Source: Pagrus major (Eukaryota > Chordata > Actinopteri > Spariformes > Sparidae). Taken from it: DNA of 64,000 nucleotides. Numbering within the stretch: position 1 is the first letter of the stretch; every line of letters begins with the position of its first letter. Where the stretch lies: the NCBI RefSeq assembly GCF_040436345.1, contig NC_133235.1:15710660-15774659 (forward strand), in the 5' to 3' direction. Below are positions 31,201 to 62,139 of the stretch, one piece after another. The translations under genes and the position numbers were made by a program. The notes under the pieces are model-generated. The model was not told the origin of the DNA and searched no databases. It worked only from the letters and a program-made list of their open reading frames with translations.

Positions 31201-33529
31201 GAAAAGGATCTTAAGCTTTTTTTTGTTCTGTTTACAATGAAATAAGCATGTTGTTTATGTTTTTTGTATGAATTTGGAATTAGGCTTTCAATCTTCATCT
31301 GTTGAATCTTTGCTGTTGATATTGAAGTTTCCTTGAAAGTTGAACAGCAACAGTTCCCCAGTGTTTGACTGAGTCATGTGAGCTTGACGCTGTGGTGGAA
31401 ATAAGAACAAGACCCACGCCTAGGTCCTAACCTTTGGTCTAATCCCTCCCCCATTCCCTCTCCCCTCCTTTTTAACCCATAATCAGCAGTAAAGGCTTCA
31501 TTGTTCTTGTCCGTTTCGTGGGTATCTGATCATTGACCTACATTCAGAGCAGTGGCGGTAGGCTTCTTAAGGCTCTCTGAGTCTCTGCCGGACCAATTTA
31601 ATGGGCGTGTTTCAGTGGGCTGAGCCTTATATTCCTGCCAGTAAAGTTAACCCTATTTACGCCTCTCACGTACAAACATTAGCTATTTTATGAGGCTTTT
31701 GATTTGTGTGCGAGCCATGCCCCGAGCCTCTGCCTTGTAAATTTAGGGCTTTTCCTGTTTTTATGGAAGCTTTTAAGTGATGGATAAGGCTGTGAAACAG
31801 TTCAGCACTGAATCTTACATAAGAATACACATTTAGGACACATAGTACATTATGTCTGACTCTCACAACAGCTTAATGCTTGGATTATTATGAATTAAGC
31901 CAGAAAATTTAGTTTGCTGAAACTATTTTTGCCAAACCAACATGATGTGTCCATAGTTAAGTTGAAGAGTATGCTTAATGTACTGTAGATCAGGCAGAAA
32001 ATTAACCATTTGTTCCATGTTGGTCCACGTAATTGACTTGTACCTGTTCATACATTTACTCACCAGTATTGGCAGTGGTAGCCCATGCTTTTCTCGTGTG
32101 AACCAGGGCTCACCACCTCTTCCCAGGAACATGACTGGCTCATTTATGCAACCGAACAACTACTAGAACGAAGGCCAGACACTCTGGTTGGAGAAGGCGT
32201 GTTTTGTCTGTCTGGGGTTAGGGTAGCGAGAGGTGAACAGACGCCTTGAGGCATCCAGTGTCACTTGCTGTTTGTTTGCCCATGTCGAAATATGCCTTCA
32301 GTTCAGACGACCGGTGATGGTTGGGGGAGAGCTGCACTTAGGTTGTCCAGGAAATGTTATACTTTGGAATATAGTGGACAGTTTAGGCAGAAAGAGAGCA
32401 TGAGTGTGGCTATATAACACAATAGAAGAGGCTTTTGTGTGTTTATTTGTATTTAGAAGTAATTTACAGGCACTATGTATTAAACACCACAACAACTTTC
32501 CTGGTTTACATAGTTCTGCAGGGTTATTAAAAGGCATACACTTGCGTTAATCAGTAATTAATGCAGATTTTTTTTTAAATGAGATAAGTCCTTTACTACA
32601 TTAAATATTAAACACACAAATATAAACACCAGACATATGTTATTAAATGTTTTGCTGACAAACAGCCACAAATCTAATGCTCAATTTGTAGAACTTAAGA
32701 ATAAATCCACCCAGGGATATTTAGTATTTATACTAGATGAATAAGTCGTCATTTAAAAAAATCAAGACGAATAAAAAATTCATTTAAAATTAGAACTGAT
32801 CAATTTTCCATCATTTCAACAATAATTTGGATTATTGAAAGAATATTATTTTCTTCTTGTTTCGTCAACAGGAAGATAATTGGAAAGGACATTTCTAGGG
32901 CGCATAACAGATTTGGCATACACACTGTGAGGTTATTCTACATTGCAAGCATATAAATTGGTCAATAATCTAACAATGTGTGCTGTTATTCTATGCGTGT
33001 GATCATGTTGAAGATGGCTGGCTCTTTGCTGGGTATTGTTGCCTTTTCTGCCCCTCTCCTGTCGTAATCGGGCCTTTGCGCCTCGCTTTGTCCTGCTACT
33101 CATTAGGGAGTCGGGGGGGAGGAGGAGGAGACGAAGGCTGGGAGTGGATGTGCAGCTGAGAGAGACCTCCCCCATCATTTAGCCTGACGGCATACAGGTC
33201 CACAATCACGTGACCGGCTGTTTACTGTCGCAGCAAGCGTAGTGCGTCTCCTTGAGTGCGTTACAGGATTTTCCTGGCTCCTATTATAGGAAAAACCTGA
33301 ATGTAGATTTTTAGATATTCTTGCTAATAATCACATTGGTTTTATTTTTACCAGTGTGTAAGATTCCAAACATGGTGATGCCTTTAGAGGTTGCTTTCCT
33401 GTAGGTTCCTTTGTGTGCAGTCGTAAGTGCAGCCACATGGGAGAGCAGGGGGAAAATCACATGTATTTTCCACATGGTGTGTGTGAGAGCTCACAGCAGG
33501 CAGTACTCTGGAAGCTGTAGTGGAGTAAT

Positions 33530-33530
<1 letters not shown>

Positions 33531-33563
<33 letters not shown>
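33531..33563. repeat. (CTG)n tract
   Basis: TTGCTGCTGCTGTTGCTG... with one TTG interruption, about eleven triplets, in intron 1 of ankrd12. Confidence 0.9.
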
Positions 33564-34785
33564 GTGGCGTACTCTGCACTCTGTGTGTCAGGCTCAGTGC
33601 TATTCTTAGCCCTCTTCCCTCCCTGTCCCATCCTGCAGTCTGTGGATCAGGTTACCGTACTGTGTGTGCTCTTCATCTATCCCAGCTACACCACCTCAGT
33701 CTTCACCACCCCCCAGCACACATCTATGCCACACCAGCTCCCCCCCTCGCCGTCTCCTCAAAACCCCCAAACCGCTACATTCACGCAAGGACATGCTCTG
33801 AAGCAGCCACTCTGATGTCAGGGCCAACATGCCCTAGTACTACAGGGAAATGGTTGTTATTGTTGTTAGTCAGGAACCAGTTAAAGTGCAGGGACACCAG
33901 GTTATAAATAAATACAGAGACATCTGCTTCTCAGAAGGACCAGCACATTTAACGTGGGATTTCACTGACTTAATTCATAGGTGGATATTTAGAAAGTGAA
34001 AAATTCAGAGCCATATTTTTTCATAACAAGTGGTTTTTGTTTTCCATTTTAGAATTCACATAATCTGAAAAGTAACTTAACCTCCAGCCTTGGTGGCCAC
34101 CATGTTTTGGTCACCCAGCAAAAATGTTACAATAATGCTAGCACCTCAATTTTTTCTGACCGTAATATTGACCATTTTGTTACACGTCTGTTTGTTTACA
34201 TCTGAATGTCACAAACGTTTTTAGCCAACATGATGCCAGAATAAGTAGCACAGGTTTTCTTGCCATTATAAGACGTGGGCACAGCTTTTTATTCATTGTT
34301 TTGGTTGTGGTTTTATTTTTTTAAGATTTTTTTTCCCACATTCCAATGTCTGAATATTAGGAAATAAAAGTTCATAATATCAGAGGCAAAGAATTAGAGT
34401 AATTAGAGTAATTTCTGGGACAATGTAACATCAAGTCAAAACTAGTTAACGTGACCGGCTTACTCAAGCCCAATGTGATCTCTCTAAATGACTTTTTTTG
34501 TTAACTGTATAAACCCAAAATATTAAATTAACAATAACGTAATAAACTGCACAATTGAGTAGGTAGAAATCAAGAAATTTGGGGCATTTTTGCTAAAAAA
34601 AAATAATCAAAGAAGTATTGCATAGCTGGCCCTTGCATTCTCGTTTCGCGTCATCTGTCAGACTTTTGTCAGTGAAAAAGTTAGGGGCTCTTGGTGCAGG
34701 CAAAATGGAGAGGAGTTAAACATTGTTTATTTGCATATACTTCCTAAATTTAAGTGATCCAAAGTTGCAGTTCAAGTGAATGATT

Positions 34786-34905
34786 ATTAAAATAGTTGCA
34801 GATTCATTTTCGGTCAATTGGAGAATCCATTAATTGACAAATCCTTTCAAGTAGTTGACTGACAGAAAATTAATCGGCAACTATTTTGATGATAGGTGTA
34901 TTGTC
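34786..34905. mobile_element. Partial copy of GGGCTGCAACTAACGATTA-type repeat
   Basis: aaaatagttgcagattcatt and gacagaaaattaatcggcaa, then ctattttgatgata, match the ends of the dispersed family seen at 36085, 38290 and 48111. The left arm and middle are missing. Confidence 0.45.
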
Positions 34906-36084
34906 ATTAATGTTTTGGGTTTTTTGGTTTTTTTTTTTTTTTTAAGTCAAACTGGCAACCATTCACATGTCGCTGCATCTCCAGTGTTGGCTGCTTTCCC
35001 TGTTTTTATTTCTTTATAAACAGAATATTTTAAAACTATTGTTCGGATAAAACCTTTGACATCGCCTTGGTCGCTGGAGAAAAAGCATTTTTCACTATTT
35101 TTGCCATTTTAGTAAAATAGATGTTGACTCTATTAGAGAAAATACTTGGTAGATGAATCTGTAATGATTCAGTCATAATTTTACAGCCCTAGTATATTTT
35201 GTTTTGTCTCTTCAGTGTCTTCTTCTTGGCTGCTGAATTATTTACGACATCGCTGATGTTGAGGCAGAGGGAACCAGCCATCCCGAGTCTCTCTGGTGTC
35301 ACATCTCTCTCTCCTACTCTCAACCTTTTTACAGATGTGATTTTTGCAGTTTGTTTGTCAGTTTCATTGGAAATGAGTGGGTTAGTTTATTGTTATCACA
35401 TTTTTCACTGCATGGGATCCAATGTCGAACTAATCTCAGCTTTAGTCTCTGTGAACTGTAGTAGTCATCAAGGCAGGGTTTGATCTCGACTTGAAACAGC
35501 CCAAGGTTAATGGCAGAGCTTGCAGGGGCTTATGCAGCCCTGAGCTGCTCATGAAACGCAGTGAATGCGAATGCCAAACTGGCGAGAGCCCAAATACCTC
35601 TGTAATTATAGTCACACCCTCCTCGCCTCGTCTCTGGGCCAGATTGGAGTCCTGTCAGCGTTTGTTTTCTGGTCTGGTCCTGGGCTGTCCATACCGCTTT
35701 AATACCCCCGATACACTAGCCTCTTTACACCAACGTGTTCACTGTGGGCTGCTCAATTCCCCCTTTCAGCTGCCTGAATGACGGTGCTGCTGCATACTCG
35801 CTATCTGCTGACTAATGATGGACCTCTCACTGGCCTCGGCTGTGCAGTGGGGCTGTGTGTTGGAAAAACGATAGCTGTCAACACTGTCCTATTACTCAGG
35901 ATCAGCAAAGGTTGTAAAAGTATCTGAAGAACTAAAAATGTTGGATTCCTTTCAGAAGTCTAGTCATTTTATTTATGATTATTTAGTGCTGAAAACGAAG
36001 TTGACTGGATTCTGTCTGGAAAGGCAAATGGCGTAATTAGATTAAATCATTATAACTGTGTTGTAGTGTTTGTTTTAATCCTAA

Positions 36085-36395
36085 AGGCTTGATCGATAAA
36101 TTATTGCATATTTAGATTACTCAATTTAGTAATTTATTTTTGTTATGGATTAGATTAGTTAATTCTTTTTGTGATTGTTTGGTCAATGGGTTATTAGTAA
36201 AAAATCCTTTCACAATTTCCCAGAGCCCATAGAGACCTCTTCAGTTCAATTGTTTTATCTGACCAACAGTCCAAAACCCAAATCTGCACAATTGGGGAAC
36301 TGGAACCAGAGAAAGTTTCATGGTTTTGCTACTTATAAAGTAAAAAAAATTCATATGTTATCAAAATAGTTGCATATTTTCTGTTGCTTGACAAA
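36085..36395. mobile_element. Copy of GGGCTGCAACTAACGATTA-type MITE, diverged
   Basis: It carries the internal landmark gaccaacagtccaaaaccca (36261-36280), the stretch cacaatttcccagagcccat, and a right end tatcaaaatagttgcatat. These are shared with copies at 38290 and 48111. It belongs to a widespread fish non-autonomous repeat. hAT origin is inferred from the terminus. Confidence 0.6.
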
Positions 36396-38289
36396 AAACG
36401 ATGCTGTATCCCAAACCTATACATTATGAAGACCACAATGATCCCAAAATCCAAGTCAAATTAAGATTTTACAGTGCATATATTTAAAAATGTAAGCAGC
36501 AAATGTTGCAGCAGCAGCACTTTCCTTGTCTTTTCTTGCTGCCACTGCGGCTGCAGAACGACCGCTCTGTTAATGCCTCTGTCTTGGAGTGCTTTAGCTG
36601 CTTAAACTTGTAAGACTTGTGGCTTTTGCATAAGTCCTGGATACGCCACATAATTGCCCCATGTGATGGCGATGTGTATGAAATTTCCGAATGTGTATCT
36701 TTATGAGATCTAATAATTGAGGGTTGGTAGTCTGTTATGATCTATTTAGCTACAGTGGTTGTGTTTTTAAATTTCGTTTCATACATAGGTCAGTACATAC
36801 ACAGGCAGTTGATTGTACCGTCATGGTGGTATAGTGTGTCACGGTTGATTGCAGAGGTATGAAACTTCACTGGCCTCACGATTCGTTTTGATTACATTAC
36901 AAAAACAGATCATTTATCCATCTGCAGTGCCTTACACATTTGTTTTAGTATATAGTACATATATTGTATAATAATATTGTTTTCACATGGCAGCTTTAGA
37001 TAAGGCATTTATTGACTCTGCTGCACACACCTCTCTCAGAGTTGAATGGCAAAGTTGACAGCGCCTCCTCAGATCTTGGCTGATTAGCTGGGCTTGCTGT
37101 TACAGTTATTATATATGGCTGCAGATGTTAGCTTCAGGTGAAAATGGCTAACATGATTAGTAATTGTTGTGAGGTGGAAGTCACGCTCAGTGTGGGTCTC
37201 GTCCACTTCGTACTTCGCAGCAAGTTAATAAAATCTGACATGTGCCCCGAGATGTCCGTTTAAAAAAAAAAAAAATACTCAGCGAGTTTCTCACTCGCAG
37301 ATGATCTCTGCCTCCCTCCGACATGCCTCCTACGTAAGTAACGTTAGCCTTATGTCCGCCCGCTGTTCAGAGCATGGGAGCAAAGGCCCAACGTAACTTT
37401 ATTGTTGATTGTCCGGCCTCAGCCAATCAGCATAAGCCTCAGACTCTCATTTATGCTCTGTCTCTGCATCGATGCAGAATCTTCCTTGTCCACATCACGA
37501 TGCATCTTATAATCAAGAAATTTCCACGCGTCTAGTTGATTGTGCTGTTTATAGGACTGACATGTTTGATTCTGAATTCATAAGCTTCACATTTTAGTCC
37601 AGTAGCTGTTTACTATTACTTCTGTCCTTTGAGCATTTCTGCCTTAATTTTAAGTGAAAAGTGACCACTTTCGTTTGTGTTTTGTCCATTTCTAAGGCAT
37701 TTCAAGTTGGTAAGCACACCTTGCTAACCTTACATGTACTGCATATAGGGTCATGTGGTGTGTAGCTAAGCCTCGCAGGATAATTATTTTGCAGTCCCTG
37801 TTGTACCACAAAGACACAAATGACAGGATGCCTACATAGATGTAAACAGTACATGTAGAGGTACAGTGAATGTTACTGGAAACATAGCATGGTTAAATAA
37901 GCTCTGATATTGATGTATTTTTATAAAGTATAGCAAAAATGCTTCACATTTGATGGTTCCAGCTTTGCTGTAATTTGCTGCTTTCCCTCATCTAAAGTCA
38001 TATTATATAATAAAAGCTTTGAAATGAAACATATGAAGATGCCATCTTGGATTTATCCACTATGGGCAATGTAGTTATCTTGACATGAGACTATAATATG
38101 GTCACAATATTGATATCTAGATATTTGGTTAGAAATATCACAATATTGGATTTGGTCTCCCAGTCCAAGCATTTATGATGTGGTTTTTGAGGAGATTTCA
38201 AAATATTGAGATAGATATTATGTATTGCAATATAGCCTAAAAACATTGTGATTTTATTATAAGGCTATATTGCCCAGTCTGAATTATTT

Positions 38290-38520
38290 TTTATTATAAG
38301 GTTATGGAGTCAATTGTTGAGTTAATCTATTAAGAAATAAGTGACAACTGAGTCCAAGATAACATGGTCAAATTGCCTGTTTGGTCTGTTCCACAGCTCA
38401 AAACCCAAAGATATACAATTTACTGTCATAAAAGCACAAATATTCACATTTTGAAAAGCTGGAACCAGTAAAAAAAATAATGAGACAACCAAAGGATTAG
38501 TCAATTGCTTTTCTTAATTG
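38290..38520. mobile_element. Copy of GGGCTGCAACTAACGATTA-type MITE, diverged
   Basis: The stretch ctcaaaacccaaagatatac, then aatttactgtcataaaagc and gaaaagctggaacca, matches the family interior. The termini are eroded (gtcaattgttgagttaatc on the left, aaaggattagtcaattgc on the right). Confidence 0.6.
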
Positions 38521-39584
38521 TACATGATGGCATTTCTGAAAGAGAAAACTAGCTTCTGATTGGAAGGATTCCCCAGAATTGTGAAAATTGTAATGTGCTC
38601 ATTAGTAACGTGGGTCTCCCCCAGTCCCGTTAGCTGTGTGAATGAGTGCAATACTTGGAAAACAATCATGCTGCTTCTTTTCTTGGTAAATTCAATAGCT
38701 ACTACATAGATTGTTGTTGAGTTGTAATAAGATTCATATTGAGTTATGGGGCTGTCCCTTTCATTTTGGAGGCTGCTTCACAACCTATCAGTGGCTCTCA
38801 GCTCTCCTAATATAGACGTTAATGTTTATGGTACTTTTATAAGGACCAACCGATGCTACCTACTGTGAGAACATGTAAAACAAGAAGCATTGAACATCGA
38901 AAGTAACAGAAAGGGGTCTTGTGACTGAAAATGGAGATCTTCATGTGACAAGATAACTGACACATGCCTTGTTGGCTTCATTGCGCATGTTCAGCTGAGT
39001 GTTACACTTTCTCCGGTCCCTGTAGGCGCCCACAGTGCCCCCATTGACTCTGATGCGTGTGTTACTATACTGACACAAACCACATCAGAGAGAAGCTTGG
39101 TTGTACTGATGAGTAGGCCACAGTGACAACATGCAGGGGGGCGTCCTCCTTGGAGAACTTTATTAGTCCCTAAAGCTGTGATTCATGCTGCCTTCTGTAG
39201 TTGTTTCCTGCCTGATTTTTAAGGTCAGTGTCTAGAAGTGTAATGGAAATTTCAATAAAAATCCCAGATTACTGATGCACTCGGCGTACATCCTAAAACA
39301 CAGCTGAGATACTCTTTGTAGCCGACCTGTTTCATACGCTGCCACTCCACTCCTCTCTGGGGTTAAGTGACCTTTCTTTACTCCGCTCTCGTTTCCTCTG
39401 TGATGCAGACATTGCCCGTAAACAGTCTCGGTGACGAGTTGTCATTTATTGTACCTGCCTTTTAAACATGTCTCCTCTTCTTGCCAGTGTCTGGTGCAAA
39501 AACACTAGACAAATCATCCAGTCAGACTGTGATGTGGCAGTGTTGAAATCCTTCTCATTGCTGCTGTTTTCTGTCTCCAGGTGC

Positions 39585-39620
39585 ATGATGAACCTACTGT
39601 ACTGTAGCTGTCACAGCTAG
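39585..39620 (+). promoter_or_regulatory. Upstream ORF in ankrd12 5' UTR
   Basis: Eleven codons (MMNLLYCSCHS) then TAG, ending 14 bp before the ankrd12 start codon in the same exon. It could dampen translation of the main frame. This is inference only. Confidence 0.5.
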
Positions 39621-39634
39621 TCAGGTGCCACACC

Positions 39635-58144
<18,510 letters not shown>

Positions 58145-59240
58145 GCCGTCGGACAGACGTGCTTTGCCACAGCGGCGGCCATATCACGGACCCGAGAGGC
58201 AGCCCGCACATTTGAGGAAAAGGAAATGTGAAGCACTTAGAATGTGGCGGTAATACAGAAGAGCACTTAGAAATGAGATGATTTAACTCCCGAGCTCTTG
58301 CAGTCCAAACCGGCACGCCCACCATGAGCACGGGGAACGAGGACAGACTGTTCCTCGTACAGAGAAAAGGGGGGGTCCAGGCCGCAGAGGAAGCCCGGAG
58401 AGCAGAGACCAATAGCTGGGTGAGGCAGTGCAGGGAGCTGCAGCGAGAAGCGACATGTAGACGACAACCACCTGCTACTGCTCCTCATCACGCAGGGTCA
58501 CACAACTGAAAGATTTCAATTGTTTTCAAAGTGAGTGTTCATACATTGTGTACAGACTGTGCTCTTAATTTTTTAACTTATTTTATACATAAACAATTGT
58601 GCATTTGTAAATAGTCATGTAATTATTATTTTAAACCTGTAAAAACAAAAAATAATAGATATTTTGATTGTAAACTTGTTCTGTCTCATGTTTTAATGGA
58701 CCAAAGTTTGTTTTTATATCGAGTGTCCTCTTCGTCCGTGATGTTCTCGTTGTTGTTGGCTTAAACTCTTAAGCATGTGTTGGCTTTTGTTGTGTTTTTT
58801 GTTTTTACTGTTTTCTCTTCCTTCCTCATCTGGAGTTCCACGCCACAGCTGGTGTTTTTTGACTTTGGCAATTAAATGCTGTGCATGCGTTGCGTTGTTT
58901 GTACTTTTTTCCTAAAAAGCTGTACTGTGGACTTAATTGTGAGGTTTACTGAAGTGTTCCAGCTTTTTTTGCGCCATTGTGTTTCTGTCCTTTTTGCGGC
59001 CTCACTCCTCATGTGTTGTCCATTGTGTCTCGCGCACATTAAAGTCTGTTGTGGCTTCCAAGAAAGAAAAAAAAAACAACTTTTACAGTTTCAATGTGAG
59101 ATCACAACAAAACCTATTTTTTCAACATAATGCCTTTTGAACGATAGTTCTAAAAAATGTCTATTTTAATATTTACTTGTTACATGACTTGTACATATTT
59201 GTAATATATAATTGAATAAATTTTATTTGTTGTGAAATTA
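58145..59240 (+). other. ankrd12: ankrd12 3' UTR
   Basis: About 1.1 kb from the stop to the AATAAA at 59215-59220. A weaker ATTAAA-like signal (about 58871) could give a shorter form. The 3' limit is inferred from the hexamer and the following GT-rich stretch. Confidence 0.65.
59215..59220 (+). terminator. ankrd12 polyadenylation signal AATAAA
   Basis: Canonical hexamer followed within 30 bp by a tttttgttttggtgt GU-rich element. Confidence 0.75.
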
Positions 59241-60021
59241 AAACTTTTTGTTTTGGTGTCTTTAATCTCAATGATGCACAAGAAATTAGATCTGAAACAG
59301 TTATTTGATTCATAGTTTCAGTTTTTATCAGGCAGCATTCCCAAACTTTCACTGGTTTCAGCTTCTGATTGATTTGCTGCTTTTCGCTTTTATCAAGTTG
59401 AATAGTTTGAGGTTTTTTTTTTTTAGTGTTGGTTGGTCATTCAAATCACCTTTGAGTCACCTATGGCTCTGAGAAACTTCTTTAGTTATGTATTTGTGCA
59501 TATAGTAAAATAAAACAACAAAAGAAATATACTATGACTTAAAAAGTTCACAGGTGGGATGAAAAAATCTGAGGAATTGACCATGAACCAACCTAACACT
59601 GAAATCAGACTGCTGCACATGCATTGCCATGAAAAGCATTTTTAAAATGTGTAAACGGGAGAAGAGAGTGCAAGAGAAATACTCAAAACAAAAAGAAACT
59701 GCGATCAGATTTCAGATTTTATGTGACATTTTATAGACCAATCAATAGATTAACTGTTCATGAAAATGATCTTCAGCCCTTCAAGAAATGATGTATGATT
59801 GTAACCTTTCAGATGATGGCAGTATTGTCCTCAGCCAGTAGAGGTCGCTGTTCGCAGCGCTGCACATCAGTCATGTATCTAACCAGCATAAAGCCTGTGT
59901 TTTGTAGTTTTTTGGTCCTTAACCTCAACAAAATGCAGGAAGAGGCTGAACTTGTCATTTTCCCTGTCTGTCTACTTTCACATAGCACGTTTTTATTTTT
60001 CTACACCCATTTACTTGGCTC
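59241..60021. other. Intergenic spacer after ankrd12
   Basis: No gene recognised. A short ccagtagaggtcgctgtt motif at about 59837 resembles a dispersed fish repeat. Confidence 0.4.
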
Positions 60022-60309
60022 TTAGTAGAAGAGAAAGAGTCCAAAATAATAATCAAGTTGAATCAGTGCCTCTCTAACATCAACAAAATCTCTATAAATG
60101 TCATGAAGGTTGTATTTACTGCACAGCTGCTTCATTAAAACTACATCATGATGAACCAGAAGATAAGTCTCATTCAAGGGTACTGATGCACACTGTTCTA
60201 AGATGGCTGAACACATGATGGTGTCTTTAACCTGTGGGTCATAAAATCGGCTCATCATCACAGAAAACACCAGTTGAGCCCACTTGTTATGTAGCATGTC
60301 AGTGTTAGA
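60022..60309 (-). CDS. Unassigned protein-like reading frame or exon
   Basis: The minus-strand frame is open from an AG acceptor-like site (ttacctcag at about 60310) through TAA at 60022-60024. It gives SNTDMLHNKWAQLVFSVMM, FYDPQVKDTIMCSAILEQC, then LMKQLCSKYNLHDIYRDFVD and VREALIQLDYYF. Composition is that of a folded helical protein, without low complexity, unlike most other non-genic frames here. I cannot name the family. No neighbouring minus-strand exon is visible; the upstream side is a repeat array. It may be the remnant of a duplicated or retrocopied gene, a terminal exon of a gene I cannot see, or chance. Confidence 0.45.
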   Translation of the reverse strand, partial: SNTDMLHNKWAQLVFSVMMSRFYDPQVKDTIMCSAILEQCASVPLNETYLLVHHDVVLMKQLCSKYNLHDIYRDFVDVREALIQLDYYFGLFLFY

Positions 60310-60449
60310 CTGAGGTAAAGTGAGTCACTGTCTAAACTTTCCTCTGGAGCAGCTCGTTTTAACTCACAACCATCAATTAGAGCAAATGACGCAGACTTCC
60401 TCAAGACTCAACTTCATTTTCTTCTTCTGATACAAGAATATATGGAAGA

Positions 60450-60985
60450 CCATCTCCTCCAGTTAAAGACAAAATGTTGAAGAAAATGTTGCCTTGATAA
60501 AACAATTGCCATGTTAAGTCATAACTATGAGATACAGTCAAATGTTGACTTTGTATATCATAATTTCTTATTTTTATCTCATAATTATGTCTAACCTAGG
60601 AAATATTTTTAAATCAATCTTAGTTTTCATCTTTGTTTTTCCTTAACTGGCCCATTTCCACCAGTTAAAAAAAATAAATTGAGGAAAACTTTGCCTTGAT
60701 AAGAAAACATTTTCCATGTTAAGTCATAATTATGAGATAATCATTTTGACTATCTCATAATTTCGACTTTGTATTTCAGTTTATTGACTTTTTACCTCAT
60801 AATTTTGCCTTTTATCCCATATTGATGAGTTTTTATCTCATTATTTCTTCTTCTATCTCTTATTTATGATTATATCTTTTATAATTTTGACATTTTATTC
60901 CATATTTGACTTCCAAGGGAAATATATTTTCCATCAAGCTTAGTTTTAGCTTAGTCTCAAGCTTACTTTTTTTCCCTTTAATTGG
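60450..60985. repeat. Imperfect tandem duplication, period about 200 bp
   Basis: Two units start at about 60450 and 60652. Each has ccat-tcc-ccagttaaa, then ttgccttgataa, ccatgttaagtcata, atgagata and tcttagtttt. The second unit is longer because TTATCTCATAATT-like segments are multiplied. Palindrome TCATAATTATGA is present. Non-coding. Confidence 0.7.
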
Positions 60986-61199
60986 CAGAAACAGGCTTCT
61001 ATAAGAATGACCTTTTGTCACGTTTTTAATAATGTGTCCTCTTCTCTGAAATGAGCCACTCTTCTTAAACCTGACTGAAGTTTAAATGGTTCCGCCCTGA
61101 CTGAAGCTCTGTCCTGTCCCTCTCTGACCTTCCTGCCCTGCAGGCTGGAAGTGAGGCCTGTTGTGGTTCTGGTGAAAACACGTGTAAACACCTGAGGAG

Positions 61200-61813
61200 C
61201 TGAAGGGCCCATCAGAGCCTTTCTGCAGAGAGGCTACAAATGAGCGCGGGGACGCTTCTCAGCGGGGAGTCCGCTCGACTTCACAGCTTCCGAATCGCCC
61301 TTTTCTCACCTAATGAGGACACTCACAGGGCCGCTGATAAGACTGGAGACAAAGGGTTGTTTAATGGAGTGGGGGTGGCCTGGAAGAAAAGATTTTTAAG
61401 CCAGACAGAGCTCATCTGTACAGGCAACCAGTGGTCGCAGTTTGGGTTAAAAAGGGATTTTACGCACAAAACTTTTACGCACACGGAGCGCAGCTGTAAA
61501 CGCTCAGTGTCGGTTGTATATCTGGCGCTGTGAGGCGGATCGTTCTCTGCCCGTCGCCCCGAAGACACTCAGCCGGTGTGTGTGTGACCTGAGGCCCGGT
61601 GTTCGCCTCCTCAGACGTTGGGTAGAAAATGGAGTGTGTGCCTTTAAGGCGCCCGACTGCCTGTCGCTTTCTGCTGCGGAGAGACTGACGCCCTCTGGAC
61701 ACAGTGGACACTTGAGCGGCGGCAGAGAGAACACCATCCTGGAGGAGTTCAAAGAGAAAACAGCCACACTCCCTCTGGAAAAGAAAAGTTAGGAGCTCGT
61801 TAACAGCGTTGTG
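61200..61813 (+). promoter_or_regulatory. twsg1: twsg1 promoter region and inferred non-coding exon 1
   Basis: CpG content rises from about 61220. A donor, GTTGTG|gtgagt at 61813/61814, would join to an acceptor just ahead of the twsg1 start codon. The exon's left edge and transcription start are not determinable. Confidence 0.5.
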
Positions 61814-62106
61814 GTGAGTTTGAAACCCCTCCTGTCTTTATTATTTCGCCGTTTTCTGCCGTTCTCGATTCCTCTCGTGGCTGCGTGCGAGTGAAACAAA
61901 GTTGGAGCGATGAGCAGAAAGGAGGTGAAGAAACGCGTTCACGAGTGAGGGAGCTAATGTCCCTCACATGTTTTCTCCCCCGTCATGTGAAGTGGAACAA
62001 TGTGCAGCAAAGTGGTGAAGTGTAAGAGCAGAGGGACGGGATTAGACGGCGTGCGAAGGCGCCACACTTGGAGAAAAACTAGGTGAAGGGAGCTGATGTT
62101 GCCAGA

Positions 62107-62137
<31 letters not shown>

Positions 62138-62139
62138 GT
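62107..62139. repeat. (TG)n microsatellite
   Basis: About 16 TG units with one C interruption in the inferred twsg1 first intron. Confidence 0.95.

Larger units (their letters stand above)
21471..39580 (+). other. ankrd12 intron 1 (about 18 kb)
   Basis: It holds several MITE remnants and microsatellites, listed separately, and otherwise AT-rich non-coding sequence. No reading frame shows family similarity. A locally GC-richer stretch near 33000-33260 (with tcacgtgaccgg at about 33207) could be a regulatory element or alternative start, but nothing proves this. Confidence 0.5.

Noticed and set aside
61240..61792. Several 80-97 codon frames near the twsg1 promoter
   Set aside because: GC-rich 5' region with low stop density. 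The frames overlap on both strands and match nothing I recognise.
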